From positions 1-40,380 of the forward strand of contig URYA01000001.1 in the NCBI GenBank assembly GCA_900551975.1: a stretch of 40,380 nucleotides of DNA, in the 5' to 3' direction. Origin of the DNA: an uncultured Collinsella sp. (GTDB taxonomy: Bacteria; Actinomycetota; Coriobacteriia; Coriobacteriales; Coriobacteriaceae). A program made the position numbers and the translations under genes. This document shows positions 7,778 to 16,014 of this stretch, piece after piece (the stretch's first letter is position 1; each line of letters starts with the position of its first letter). The notes beneath the pieces were generated by a model. That model was not told where the DNA came from, made no database searches, and saw only the letters and a program-made list of their open reading frames with translations.

Positions 7778-8257
7778 TTACTTTTCCTGAATCTGCTTAC
7801 CGCAGAGATGCTCAATCGTAATCTCGTAGAGCTGGACGCCCTTAATGTCCTTGGCGATTTCCTCTTCGACTTCCTCGGCAGAAGGGTAGTACTTAAGCGC
7901 GAGCTGGCGGACTTTATCCTCGATAAACGCGGGAGTGTCATTTGCCAGGCGACAGCGGCCAAAGACCACGGTACTCATAACGTAGGGAGCCCAGTCACCG
8001 TCCTGGTACCACTCGTTGCCGTAAACGGTAAAGCAGACCTTGTCATCGCGCTTGAGTGCGTCGACCTTGTGGCCGGCTTTGGCACCATGGAAATAAATCT
8101 TGTCGTGCTCGGCGTCGAAGAAGTAGTTGACGGGAATGGCATAAGGGTAGCCATCGTCGCCGTTGACGGCAAAGACTCCGCGCTTGCAGGTGGCGAGCAA
8201 CTCGCGCGCTTCCTCGTCAGTGATGGCACGTTTCTTTCGACGTAAGGGCCTAAACAT
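7778..8257 (-). CDS. Pyridoxamine 5'-phosphate oxidase-fold flavoprotein (NimA-like)
   Basis: The 159 residues carry the split-barrel FMN-binding pattern: ITDEEARELLATCKRGVFAV, then YPYAIPVNYFFD, and IYFHGAKAGHKVDALKRDDKVCFTV. This matches the PNPOx-like family that includes NimA-type nitroimidazole reductases. Members reduce or bind small substrates with flavin and many have no defined role. AGGA precedes the ATG by nine bases. It lies alone between two convergent or co-oriented sensor kinase genes, 41 bases downstream of the second kinase's stop-side region, but nothing in the sequence links it to signalling. Nitroimidazole reduction is possible but not shown. Confidence 0.85.
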   Translation of the reverse strand: MFRPLRRKKRAITDEEARELLATCKRGVFAVNGDDGYPYAIPVNYFFDAEHDKIYFHGAKAGHKVDALKRDDKVCFTVYGNEWYQDGDWAPYVMSTVVFGRCRLANDTPAFIEDKVRQLALKYYPSAEEVEEEIAKDIKGVQLYEITIEHLCGKQIQEK

Positions 8258-8298
8258 CGTTGGCTTCCTTTCTGCTGCGTATGGTTGTTGAGCACAAA

Positions 8299-11103
8299 CT
8301 ATAGCGAAACGGATCCGTTTTTCTTGATGCGGGCGAGTATGTTTTTGAGCTTGTTAAAATCGAGCGGCTTGGGCAGATGGGCGTTCATGCCGGCATCGTG
8401 TGCCGCCTTGGCGTCCTCGGCAAAGGCATTGGCGGTGAGCGCGATGATGGGGATATCGGCTGCATCGATCTTCTCGCTCAGACGAATCGCGCGGGTTGCC
8501 TCGTAGCCGTCCATGCCCGGCATCATAATGTCCATTAGAATCGCATCGAAGCTACCCGCGGGACGGCCAACGTATAGGTCGACCGCTTCGTTGCCGTCGG
8601 CGGCGCGAGTTACGACGATGCCCTCGCTTTCGAGCAGAGCCTGGGCAATCTCGGCATTGAGCTCGTTATCTTCTGCCAAAAGGACGTTCATGCCGGCAAG
8701 CGAGCAGCTGTTTGCCTGGCCGTCCGCACGCTCTCTTGCCCGAGGGTTCTTGTCGATATCGAGCGGAATCTGGACGTTGAACGTACTCCCCACGCCAACC
8801 TCACTCGAAATCTCAATCGTACCGCCCATCAGTTCAATTAGTGACTTGACGATTGGCATGCCCATGCCGGTTCCTTGGAACTTGCTGCGCGCATCGTTAC
8901 CTTCTTGGGCAAACGGCTCATAGATATGTTTTAAGAATTTGGGAGTCATGCCAATGCCGGTATCCGAAACGCTAAAGCAAAAGAGCGCGCGCCCATCATC
9001 GAGCGGCTTGGTCTTTGAGCTAAAGGTGACGGAGCCGCCGTGCTTGTTGTACTTAATGCTGTTGTCTAACAGGTTGATCATGATCTGTCGGATATGGGTG
9101 GGACTGCCGATCATGTATGGCCCCGTGGCGTACGGCAGACTACCGTCCTGCATTGTGATGCCGTTATCGGATGCGCGGAGCTTGCACAGCACCAGCGTAT
9201 CGTCACAGAGCTCTTGGAGGTTAAAAGGCGCATGTTCCAGTGTTAGCTTGCGGTCTTCGATTTTGCCCATCTCGAGGATATCGTTGATCAGCGAGAGCAG
9301 GTGATTGGCGGCAACACGCGCCTTGGCGCGGCTTTCGCGGGCGACTTGCATGTCGCCTTCCTTCAATTCCTCAATTTCGATAAGACCCAGGATGCCGTTG
9401 AGTGGCGTGCGGATGTCGTGGCTCATACGCGTGAGGAATGCCGTCTTGGCGGCGTTGGCGGCGTCGGCTTTCTGCTGTTCTTTCTGCGCACGTTGAAGCG
9501 ACCAGACAAGGATGACGATGCCGGTGAGCAAAATGCAGATGACGACTGCCACAATGACGATGCGGTTGCGGTAGAGAAGTCGGAACGCATCCGATTCTTG
9601 CGCCGAGTACGATGTGGGGGAATAACTGCTTGCAGAGAGCGATTCGCCAGCATTGACGATGCCCTTATTAATGATTCCCAACAGCACGGGCTTGCCGCGC
9701 GAAATCAAACACGATAGCTGTGCCGTGTCGGTGAGCTCCTGTGTTTTGAAATCCTCGATGTCGTAGGTGTCGCGGATGGTTTCCAGACGCGTACTGGGGA
9801 CAATGATGCAACGTGCTTTCCCATTATTGAAGGCTTCGAGCGCCTCGTTGTCATTCGGATATTCGGTTACCTTTGCGTCGGGGAATAGGTTTTCGAGCTC
9901 AAGACGGTTGACGATCGCGTTTGCTGTGCAAGCGATGTTCTTAAGGTCACTGTTCAGGTTGCTGCTGCTGTGAATGGCGGTTAGGGAAACCGTTCCCATC
10001 GGGTTTGACAGGATGACCCCTGCCTGCTCGGCAAGCCAGTAGTCGCGAAACAACGGTAGGGCGACATCGATGGTCCCTTTGGAAAGGGCTTTGGTCATTT
10101 GCTTATTGTCCGAGAACGCTACTGTTGCAACCGTAATGCCAAACTTGTCGTGCAACGTCGTTGCAAGCGAGGCGAGCGATCCTTCCATTTCGCCGTCGTC
10201 ATTTTGCGTGCAGTAGGGGAGATTGTTGTTAAGATAGCCGATCGTGATGGTGTTGTCGTTTGCTTTGAGCCAGGAGCGCTCGGGGCCGGTGAGCGATGAT
10301 GAGCCGCTGTTTTGGGTCGAGTAGCTAGATTTGACTTCGTCGTTATAGCGTGGGTTGACGCGGGCGATTGCCGTCATGGCGGCATTGATGTCGTTCATCA
10401 GATCGGGGCGGCTTTTGGGAACGGCAAAATAGTAGTCACTTGAGCCAACGTAGAACATGGGCGACGCATCGGGCGACGAGATAGTGTCGTTCATAATGAC
10501 GGCGTCGACCTCGCCGTCTGCAAGCGCCTCAAAGAGGGCGCCGCCGGTGCTGATTTCTTTATAGGTACAGGTGATGCCTTCGTTGGCGAGCCACTGCTGG
10601 CCGACGAAGGTTTGCATAGCGCCGGGGTTGTAGCCGATGGTAAGGCCTTGGAGCGCTTGGGGGTCACCCTTGGCCAGGTCGTCGCGATTGGGCTTGGCGT
10701 AGATGTAGTAGCGCTCGGTGCCCTCGGGGTTCGAGGAAAAGAGCAACTTTTGGGCGCGTTCCTCGGAGTAGGAGATGTTGGGCATGAGGTCGATGTCGCC
10801 CGCCTCGAGCATGTCCATAAGCTCGGTGAAGGTGCCGGAGACGTATTCGTACTGCCAGCCCGGCGTGTAGTATGACAGCGTCTGCAGGTAGTCATAACCC
10901 CAGCCCGAAAGGCGCTCGCCCGGCGTGCCCTCCTGGAAGCCTTTGTTGTTGACGAGCCAGCCAACGCGGACCGTCTTGACCTGTTGGTCGGTGTTGGCGG
11001 CATAGGCCTGGACAGGTGCGATGGAATTCAGCACGGTAAGTGCGGCAAGCACAATGGCCAGAGCGCGATATATAACTGAACGAAGGGCGACGGTAGCTCT
11101 CAC
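8299..11103 (-). CDS. BvgS-like hybrid histidine kinase with two fused solute-binding sensor domains
   Basis: The protein has about 934 residues from the GTG at 11103, which follows GGA by seven bases and begins a good signal peptide (cleavage near VQAYAA). The frame is also open from an ATG at 11136. Two SBP_bac_3-like domains follow, one starting at VRVGWLVNNKGFQEG and the other at ITIGYLNNNLPYC. A membrane segment (IVIVAVVICILLTGIVILVW) leads to HisKA with His562 in MSHDIRTPLNGI. The ATPase boxes are DNSIKYN, DTGIGM and GTGMGMPIV, and the receiver has Asp858 (LMDIMMPG). There is no DNA-binding or Hpt domain. The architecture resembles BvgS/EvgS without the PAS and Hpt parts. It is a fused counterpart of the lipoprotein-kinase pair at 4649-7707. 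Confidence 0.9.
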   Translation of the reverse strand: MRATVALRSVIYRALAIVLAALTVLNSIAPVQAYAANTDQQVKTVRVGWLVNNKGFQEGTPGERLSGWGYDYLQTLSYYTPGWQYEYVSGTFTELMDMLEAGDIDLMPNISYSEERAQKLLFSSNPEGTERYYIYAKPNRDDLAKGDPQALQGLTIGYNPGAMQTFVGQQWLANEGITCTYKEISTGGALFEALADGEVDAVIMNDTISSPDASPMFYVGSSDYYFAVPKSRPDLMNDINAAMTAIARVNPRYNDEVKSSYSTQNSGSSSLTGPERSWLKANDNTITIGYLNNNLPYCTQNDDGEMEGSLASLATTLHDKFGITVATVAFSDNKQMTKALSKGTIDVALPLFRDYWLAEQAGVILSNPMGTVSLTAIHSSSNLNSDLKNIACTANAIVNRLELENLFPDAKVTEYPNDNEALEAFNNGKARCIIVPSTRLETIRDTYDIEDFKTQELTDTAQLSCLISRGKPVLLGIINKGIVNAGESLSASSYSPTSYSAQESDAFRLLYRNRIVIVAVVICILLTGIVILVWSLQRAQKEQQKADAANAAKTAFLTRMSHDIRTPLNGILGLIEIEELKEGDMQVARESRAKARVAANHLLSLINDILEMGKIEDRKLTLEHAPFNLQELCDDTLVLCKLRASDNGITMQDGSLPYATGPYMIGSPTHIRQIMINLLDNSIKYNKHGGSVTFSSKTKPLDDGRALFCFSVSDTGIGMTPKFLKHIYEPFAQEGNDARSKFQGTGMGMPIVKSLIELMGGTIEISSEVGVGSTFNVQIPLDIDKNPRARERADGQANSCSLAGMNVLLAEDNELNAEIAQALLESEGIVVTRAADGNEAVDLYVGRPAGSFDAILMDIMMPGMDGYEATRAIRLSEKIDAADIPIIALTANAFAEDAKAAHDAGMNAHLPKPLDFNKLKNILARIKKNGSVSL

Positions 11104-11190
11104 GTGCAATCCTAACGAATCGAGACAATACCGCATAAGGATACCAGCTCAGCCTGCCCAGTCGGCAGCTGTACCGCTAAACGCTCCCGC

Positions 11191-11248
11191 CCGGCAGTTG
11201 GGGACAGTCCCTTTCTGCTGGCACAAAAGGAACGTCCCTAACTGCCGG
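11191..11248. repeat. GGGAC-family hairpin A
   Basis: CCGGCAGTT (11191-11199) pairs with AACTGCCGG (11240-11248). Inside, GGGGACAGTCCCTTT faces AAAGGAACGTCCCT, so the imperfect stem reaches about 23 bp. It lies between the divergent sensor kinase and channel genes, so it is unlikely to be just a terminator. Confidence 0.75.
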
Positions 11249-11300
11249 TTGTGGGACAATACCGAGCGAACGTGATTGGGCGTCTGGAAAAGGGGTCGCG

Positions 11301-11726
11301 ATGAACAGGTTAAGGACGCTTGCCGACATACTGCGACAGGCTGGCTTTGCACGCATCACGGGCCTGTTTCTTATCTTTTACCTGCTGTGCTCGACGGCCG
11401 TCTGGCTGTCCGAGCCCACGACCCTTACGTTTGGCGATGGCCTGTGGTTTAGCTTTGAGACGGTCTCGACGATCGGCTTTGGCGATATCCCAGCCGAAAC
11501 GCCGGTTGCCCGCGCTATTACCGTCGTCTTGAGTGTTATCAGCATTTTCTACATCGCCATGCTCACGGGCGTGGCGGTGAACTACTGCAATACGCTCATC
11601 AAGATGCGCCAAAAGGACACTATGGCGCGCTTTATGGATGATCTGGAGCATTTGGAAGAGCTCGATCGCGACGAGCTCGCCGATCTTTCGCGTCGCGTGC
11701 GCGAGTATCGTCGACGCCAGCGCTAG
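11301..11726 (+). CDS. Two-TM potassium-channel-like protein
   Basis: A 141-residue membrane protein has a first helix (ITGLFLIFYLLCSTAVWL), a pore loop with the filter-like motif TIGFGD in FETVSTIGFGDIP, and a second helix (AITVVLSVISIFYIAMLTGVAVNY). A charged cytoplasmic tail (LEHLEELDRDELADLSRR) follows. This is the Ion_trans_2 minimal pore layout, forming tetramers in characterised members. There is no RCK domain in this reading frame, and the short helical tail may serve in assembly or gating. AGGGG lies upstream of the ATG. A LOG-family gene follows 36 bases later on the same strand. Confidence 0.85.
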   Translation: MNRLRTLADILRQAGFARITGLFLIFYLLCSTAVWLSEPTTLTFGDGLWFSFETVSTIGFGDIPAETPVARAITVVLSVISIFYIAMLTGVAVNYCNTLIKMRQKDTMARFMDDLEHLEELDRDELADLSRRVREYRRRQR

Positions 11727-11762
11727 AACGGGCGCCGTGCGTCACGATGAGGGGGACTGAAT

Positions 11763-12296
11763 ATGAATATCACCGTGTATCTGGGTGCCAGCGTCGGTAA
11801 TGACCCGGCGTTTCTGCCCGCGGTGCAGGAGCTGGGCAACTGGATTGGCACCAACGGACACGCGCTGGTATACGGCGGGTCCAAGTCAGGCCTGATGGGT
11901 GCACTCGCCGATAGCGTACTCGAGGCGGGTGGACACGTGACGGGTGTTGAGCCGAGCTTTTTTATCGAGGCCGAGTTTCAACATGACGGTATCGACGACC
12001 TCATCGTGACGAGCGATATGGCCGAGCGCAAAGCCAAGATGATCGAGCTCGGCGATGCGTTCATCGCCTTTCCCGGTGGGACGGGCACGCTCGAGGAGAT
12101 TGCCGAGGTCATGTCCGCGGTATCGTTGGGACACTTGAGCGCGCCGTGCATTCTGTACAACTTGGACGGTTACTACAACGACCTCAAGGCGCTGCTCGGG
12201 CACATGATTAATAAGGGCTTATCGAGCCCGCAGCGCCAGCAAGGCATCTACTTTGCCGACGATTTGCGCGAGATTGCCTCGATTATCAACGGATAA
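11763..12296 (+). CDS. LOG-family (TIGR00730) nucleoside monophosphate phosphoribohydrolase-like protein
   Basis: The 177 residues have a Rossmann-like fold with VYGGSKSGLMGALADS and the family signature FPGGTGTLEEIAEV. Characterised LOG enzymes hydrolyse cytokinin riboside monophosphates or purine nucleotides to the base and ribose 5-phosphate. In bacteria without cytokinins the in vivo substrate is often unknown. The length and both motifs match the family. The gene follows the channel gene closely, with GGGGG at a usable distance before the ATG. Confidence 0.88.
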   Translation: MNITVYLGASVGNDPAFLPAVQELGNWIGTNGHALVYGGSKSGLMGALADSVLEAGGHVTGVEPSFFIEAEFQHDGIDDLIVTSDMAERKAKMIELGDAFIAFPGGTGTLEEIAEVMSAVSLGHLSAPCILYNLDGYYNDLKALLGHMINKGLSSPQRQQGIYFADDLREIASIING

Positions 12297-12421
12297 GTCT
12301 TGAGTCTGCCCCACTATGGCTCCCAATGGTGCCGTTTACGGCGTAGATGGTTGGCTCGTTCGGGCAACGCTCACTCTACAATAAAACGTATCTATGTCGA
12401 CTTTGACCGCGGGAGGACCCG

Positions 12422-13726
12422 ATGGATAACCTTGCCAAACCCACGAACCGCGCGCTGTTTTTAGCTAGCGTTGCCGTGACCGGTGCGTTCGCAGGTGCCG
12501 CGGTCTGGCTGTTCTTTTTTGCGATGGAGCACGGTATCGACTATCTATGGACCGAGATTCCGCACGCGCTGGGCGTCGCTTCGCCCGAACTCGCCAGCGG
12601 CCCGTTCGGCTTTTTGCCGTATCCGTTTTTCGTCTGCTTGCTGGGCGGCTTGGTGATTGGCCTGTACGAAAAGATGACAGGCACCAAGACCGATGACCTC
12701 AACCAGGTGATGGCTAAGGTTAAGCAAGACGGTCGCTACCCGTACGACAATCTGGGCAAGCTTTCGCTCGCGGCATTGCTGCCGCTGCTGTTTGGCGGAA
12801 GCATTGGACCGGAGGCCGGTCTGACCGGCGTCATCGCGGGCTTGTGCAGCTGGGTCGGCGACCGCATGCGCCGCTTTGGTGCCGAGTTTAGGGAGCTCAC
12901 GCTGTTGGGCACCCAAGCTGCCCTGACGGCACTCTTTACCGCGCCCGTGTTTGGCTTTGTGGCGCCGCTTGCCGGTAGCGCCGACGGCCAGGGTGCCGGC
13001 GATGGCGACGATTCCGAATCCGGTGAGATAACCATCAAGCTGCCCAAGGCGCAAAAGACCGTGGTTTACGGCATCGCGATTGCGGGCGGTCTGGGCACCT
13101 ATCTGCTGCTCGGTCAGCTCATGGGCGGCGGCATGGGTATGCCGAGGTTCGAGGCTGCCGAGGTGGGTAACCTCGAGCTCGCATGGCTCATCCCCTTGGC
13201 GCTTGTCGGCACGGCTTGCGGCTGGCTGTACTTTGTCTCGGAGCACGCGAGCGAAGCGCTTGCCCATGCAATAGGGGAGCGTCCTGTCGTCAAGGCCATG
13301 CTGGCTGGTCTGGCGCTCGCCATCTGCGGTACAGCTCTGCCCTACACCATGTTTGCCGGCGAGACGCAGGCCGATGTGCTCATGGAAACCTACCTGACCA
13401 TTCCTGCTGGCGTGCTTATCGCGACCGGTCTTGTTAAGGCCATGCTGACCCCGGCTCTCATCAATATGGGCTGGCGCGGCGGCCATTTCTTCCCCGTGAT
13501 TTTCTCAGGCGTGAGCCTGGGCTACGGTTTCGCTCTGCTCACCGGTGCCGATCCGGTCTTTTGCGTCGCCGTCTGCACGGCATCAACGATGGGTGCGGTC
13601 ATGCGTCAGCCGGTCATGGTCGTGGGCCTGCTGCTCATGTGCTTCCCACTTAAGGGTATCGTCTGCATGATCATCGCGGCCGTCATCGCCGCCGGCATTC
13701 CGCTGCCCAAACCGCTGCGCAAGTAG
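12422..13726 (+). CDS. ClC-type chloride channel/transporter family protein
   Basis: A 434-residue polytopic membrane protein. GGSIGPEAGLTGVIAGL aligns with the ClC selectivity segment GREGP, and GWRGGHFFPVIFSGVSLGY aligns with the GG(I/H)FAP segment near the pore. The gating glutamate before GP is replaced by Ile, and a Glu follows the proline instead. Hence channel-like or altered coupling is possible, but this cannot be decided here. A hydrophilic acidic loop (GQGAGDGDDSESGE) interrupts the membrane core at about residues 190-205. GGGAGG precedes the ATG. A TACAAT at 12377 could be its -10 element, with no good -35. Confidence 0.82.
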   Translation: MDNLAKPTNRALFLASVAVTGAFAGAAVWLFFFAMEHGIDYLWTEIPHALGVASPELASGPFGFLPYPFFVCLLGGLVIGLYEKMTGTKTDDLNQVMAKVKQDGRYPYDNLGKLSLAALLPLLFGGSIGPEAGLTGVIAGLCSWVGDRMRRFGAEFRELTLLGTQAALTALFTAPVFGFVAPLAGSADGQGAGDGDDSESGEITIKLPKAQKTVVYGIAIAGGLGTYLLLGQLMGGGMGMPRFEAAEVGNLELAWLIPLALVGTACGWLYFVSEHASEALAHAIGERPVVKAMLAGLALAICGTALPYTMFAGETQADVLMETYLTIPAGVLIATGLVKAMLTPALINMGWRGGHFFPVIFSGVSLGYGFALLTGADPVFCVAVCTASTMGAVMRQPVMVVGLLLMCFPLKGIVCMIIAAVIAAGIPLPKPLRK

Positions 13727-13740
13727 CATGGTGGCGCGCG

Positions 13741-13764
13741 CCGGGGACATGCCATTTGTCACGG
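13741..13764. repeat. Half copy of the GGGAC hairpin family
   Basis: GGGGACATGCC followed by ATTTGTCAC resembles one arm plus loop of hairpin E at 29179, but the partner arm is missing. It lies between convergent genes. It is best read as a decayed copy. Confidence 0.35.
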
Positions 13765-13816
13765 ATTTGCGGGGAGGGGCGGCGATCGCGTCCTTCGTGG
13801 ATCGAGGCTCGCGTGG

Positions 13817-14515
13817 CTACAGATCGCGTGCTCGATAAACCTTGATGCTGACAGCGCAGCTGATTGCACATAGCGCGAGGGCCAGTACGGCAATTCCTGC
13901 GCACAGACCGCCAAGGACGGCAGGATCGGGATTCGCTCCGGCAATCGACATGAGCCAGTTGCTAATGGGGTTGGAAGAGCTCAGCATTGCCATGGTACCG
14001 CAGCCCATCAGGGCAAACAGGCCGACGGAAAGGCGCAGCGCCTCCATGTGTCCAAATCGAAAGAACAGCGGCTGTGCCAAAAACACCATCATGAGGGAGA
14101 TGAGCATCGATGCGGCGGAGGCGGTTGCGATTTCAAAGATCGTCTGGCATGTCGAAGGGATGCCCATGGGGTCGAAGAGCGGAAGGGCGAGGATGTTCAG
14201 AAGCGTAGCCGCGCATGCCATGACGACCGAGAAGACAACGATGCACAGGTAGCGTGCGCAAATAATGTCTTTGCGCGAGAAGGGCAACGTTGCTCGATAC
14301 CGCTCCCAGCCGTTTTGGTTGTCGTAGCCAGCTAGCGAGTTCATGATTATGATGGGCGACATTGCGCTGGCCGCACAGGCGCCGGCGCTCATGCCGGAAT
14401 CGCCGTCCGATGCGTTGGCAAGGGTTAGCACGATGAAGATGAACAGTCCGACGCCCGCAATGCTCGGGATGAGCGTGCGAGCGATGGCGAGCTCGGACAT
14501 AAAGGCGCGTTTCAT
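13817..14515 (-). CDS. ABC-2 type transporter permease
   Basis: The 232 residues carry about six membrane segments, beginning SIAGVGLFIFIVLTLA and ending AVLALALCAISCAVSIKVY. The cytosolic segment NQNGWERYRATLPFSRKDIICARYL is typical of the small ABC-2 permeases that pair with YtrB-type ATPases. Its ATG overlaps the stop of the ATPase gene (ATGA), indicating translational coupling. It is the last gene of a three-gene GntR-ATPase-permease operon. The substrate is unknown; homologous operons often respond to cell-wall antibiotics. Confidence 0.85.
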   Translation of the reverse strand: MKRAFMSELAIARTLIPSIAGVGLFIFIVLTLANASDGDSGMSAGACAASAMSPIIIMNSLAGYDNQNGWERYRATLPFSRKDIICARYLCIVVFSVVMACAATLLNILALPLFDPMGIPSTCQTIFEIATASAASMLISLMMVFLAQPLFFRFGHMEALRLSVGLFALMGCGTMAMLSSSNPISNWLMSIAGANPDPAVLGGLCAGIAVLALALCAISCAVSIKVYRARDL

Positions 14516-15393
14516 TTCGAAGCCCCTTTCAGCATGAGGCGCAGATAGTCATCAATGGTTGCCCGATCGCAGGGAATCTCGGGAAAGGCCTCGAGCGCTT
14601 CGCGACGGTTGGGCACGAGCACGTCCACGCTGTAGGCGTGGCGGGCGGCATGGGCACCTTCGACGCAAGCCATAAGCTCGGCGGCCTGGGCTTGGGTGCA
14701 GTGGGCGATGCCGGCTCGGTCGGTAATGTCCTCGCGCGGCAGGTCAAACACAATCGAGCCGTTATCGATGCAGATGACGCGGTCGGCGGCGCGATCGAGG
14801 TCGGACGTAATGTGGCTCGAGAGTAACACGCTGTGCTGGCCGTCGGCGACAAAGGCAAGCAGCTCATCGAGCAGTTCCTCGCGCGCCATGGGATCGAGGC
14901 CCGCGGTGGCTTCGTCCAAAAGGAGTAGCTTGGCATTATGGCTGAGTGCACAGGCAAGCTGCAGTTTCATGCCCATGCCGCGGGAGAGGTCCTTGACCTT
15001 TGTCTTGGGATCGAGGCCAAATCGGTCGATGAATCCGGCGAACGTTTTGCGGTCCCACGTGGGGTACGCCGGACTTACAAGTGCCTCGATCTCGCCAACC
15101 TTGAGCGTGGAAGGGAAGGGACACGTGTCCAGGACGAGACCGATGTGGGAGCGCAGGTGGCGTTGCGATTCATCGGGCGCGTCGGCGCCACAGCGCTGCC
15201 CAAACAGGTGCACCTCGCCGGTATCGAGCTTTATAAGCCCGAGCGCGGCGCGAATGGTCGTTGTCTTGCCGGCACCGTTAGCGCCCACAAAGCCAACGAT
15301 CTGGCCGGGCTCCACAGCGAGCGTGACATCACGCAGTGAAAAGCGGTCGCTTACAGTGCGTGAGATGCCTTTGAGTTCTAAAAGGTTTTGCAT
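14512..15393 (-). CDS. ABC transporter ATP-binding protein (YtrB-like)
   Basis: This 293-residue nucleotide-binding protein has Walker A GANGAGKTTT, signature LSRGMGMKLQLACAL and Walker B LLLLDEATAGLDP, with the H-loop in SSHITSDLD. A C-terminal extension of about 80 residues ends near the permease start. The ATG at 15393 follows AAAGG by eight bases. The open frame extends to 15858, but that upstream part overlaps the GntR gene in another frame and is not used. It energises the permease encoded immediately downstream. It is placed 23 bases after the GntR gene. Confidence 0.92.
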   Translation of the reverse strand: MQNLLELKGISRTVSDRFSLRDVTLAVEPGQIVGFVGANGAGKTTTIRAALGLIKLDTGEVHLFGQRCGADAPDESQRHLRSHIGLVLDTCPFPSTLKVGEIEALVSPAYPTWDRKTFAGFIDRFGLDPKTKVKDLSRGMGMKLQLACALSHNAKLLLLDEATAGLDPMAREELLDELLAFVADGQHSVLLSSHITSDLDRAADRVICIDNGSIVFDLPREDITDRAGIAHCTQAQAAELMACVEGAHAARHAYSVDVLVPNRREALEAFPEIPCDRATIDDYLRLMLKGASK

Positions 15394-15416
15394 GGTATAG
15401 CCTTTCTTGCAGATGG

Positions 15417-15797
15417 CTACTGCATGGTTTCGGGGGCTACGAGGTCGAGCATCTCGTGCAGCTTGTCGCGCGTGACGCCCAGGGCTTCGGCTTGGCTCGC
15501 CGCTTTCGCAAGTAGCTCTTCGATATGGCAGAGCTGGTTTTCGCGCAAGAGCTCCTGGTTGCCCTCGGCGACAAAGCACCCCTTGCCCTGCACGGTGCAG
15601 ATAAACCCGAGCTGCTCCAAGTCGGCGTAGGCGCGCTTGGTGGTGATAACGCTCACACTCAGGTCGCTGGCAAGCGCACGGATACTGGGGAGTTTGGCTC
15701 CCGCAGCGAGTGCGCCCGATAGGATCTGAGCTTTGACTTGCGAGGCTATCTGCTCGTAGATGGGCTTGTCGCTCGAATTGGATAGGATGATGTCCAC
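15417..15797 (-). CDS. GntR-family repressor, YtrA subfamily
   Basis: A 126-residue protein. Residues 1-75 form the GntR winged helix (PIYEQIASQVKAQILSGAL, LPSIRALASDLSVSVITTKRAY, GKGCFVAEG). The remaining 50 residues are a short helical dimerisation tail, which defines the YtrA type rather than the larger effector-domain types. It leads the ABC operon. The operator and promoter at 15825-15875 lie directly upstream, so autorepression of the whole operon is expected. GGAG precedes the ATG by eleven bases. Confidence 0.9.
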   Translation of the reverse strand: MDIILSNSSDKPIYEQIASQVKAQILSGALAAGAKLPSIRALASDLSVSVITTKRAYADLEQLGFICTVQGKGCFVAEGNQELLRENQLCHIEELLAKAASQAEALGVTRDKLHEMLDLVAPETMQ

Positions 15798-15824
15798 AGC
15801 GGCTCCTTAGCTGTTGGGCTACAC

Positions 15825-15875
15825 GTGTATATAACCGGTAAGCACAGTATATATACACTATGCACAGTTATGCAA
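15825..15875 (-). promoter_or_regulatory. Promoter and inverted-repeat operator of the GntR-ABC operon
   Basis: On the minus strand TTGCAT (15875-15870) and TATACT (15852-15847) are exactly 17 bases apart. An inverted repeat, GTGTATATA (15825-15833) with TATATACAC (15850-15858), overlaps the -10 element and the expected start site. This placement suits a repressor, presumably the YtrA-like protein encoded just downstream. Binding is inferred. Confidence 0.7.
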
Positions 15876-16014
15876 GAGGCAAATACAGATTGGGCCGGCT
15901 ACCCAGGCCCCAACTGATGAATTTGTCCTGATAGGCGCCCTATGGCGAGGTTTCACGGCTACAATAGGGCAGTTACATCGACGTAATGCATATAGAACGC
16001 AAGAAAGGATCCGC

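Noticed and set aside
12301..12421. Fluoride-type riboswitch before the ClC gene
   Set aside because: The conserved pseudoknot sequences are not present, and the likely -10 lies downstream of most of this stretch.
14512..15858. 448-residue version of the ABC ATPase
   Set aside because: The upstream part overlaps the GntR gene in another frame, while an ATG with ribosome binding site exists at 15393.
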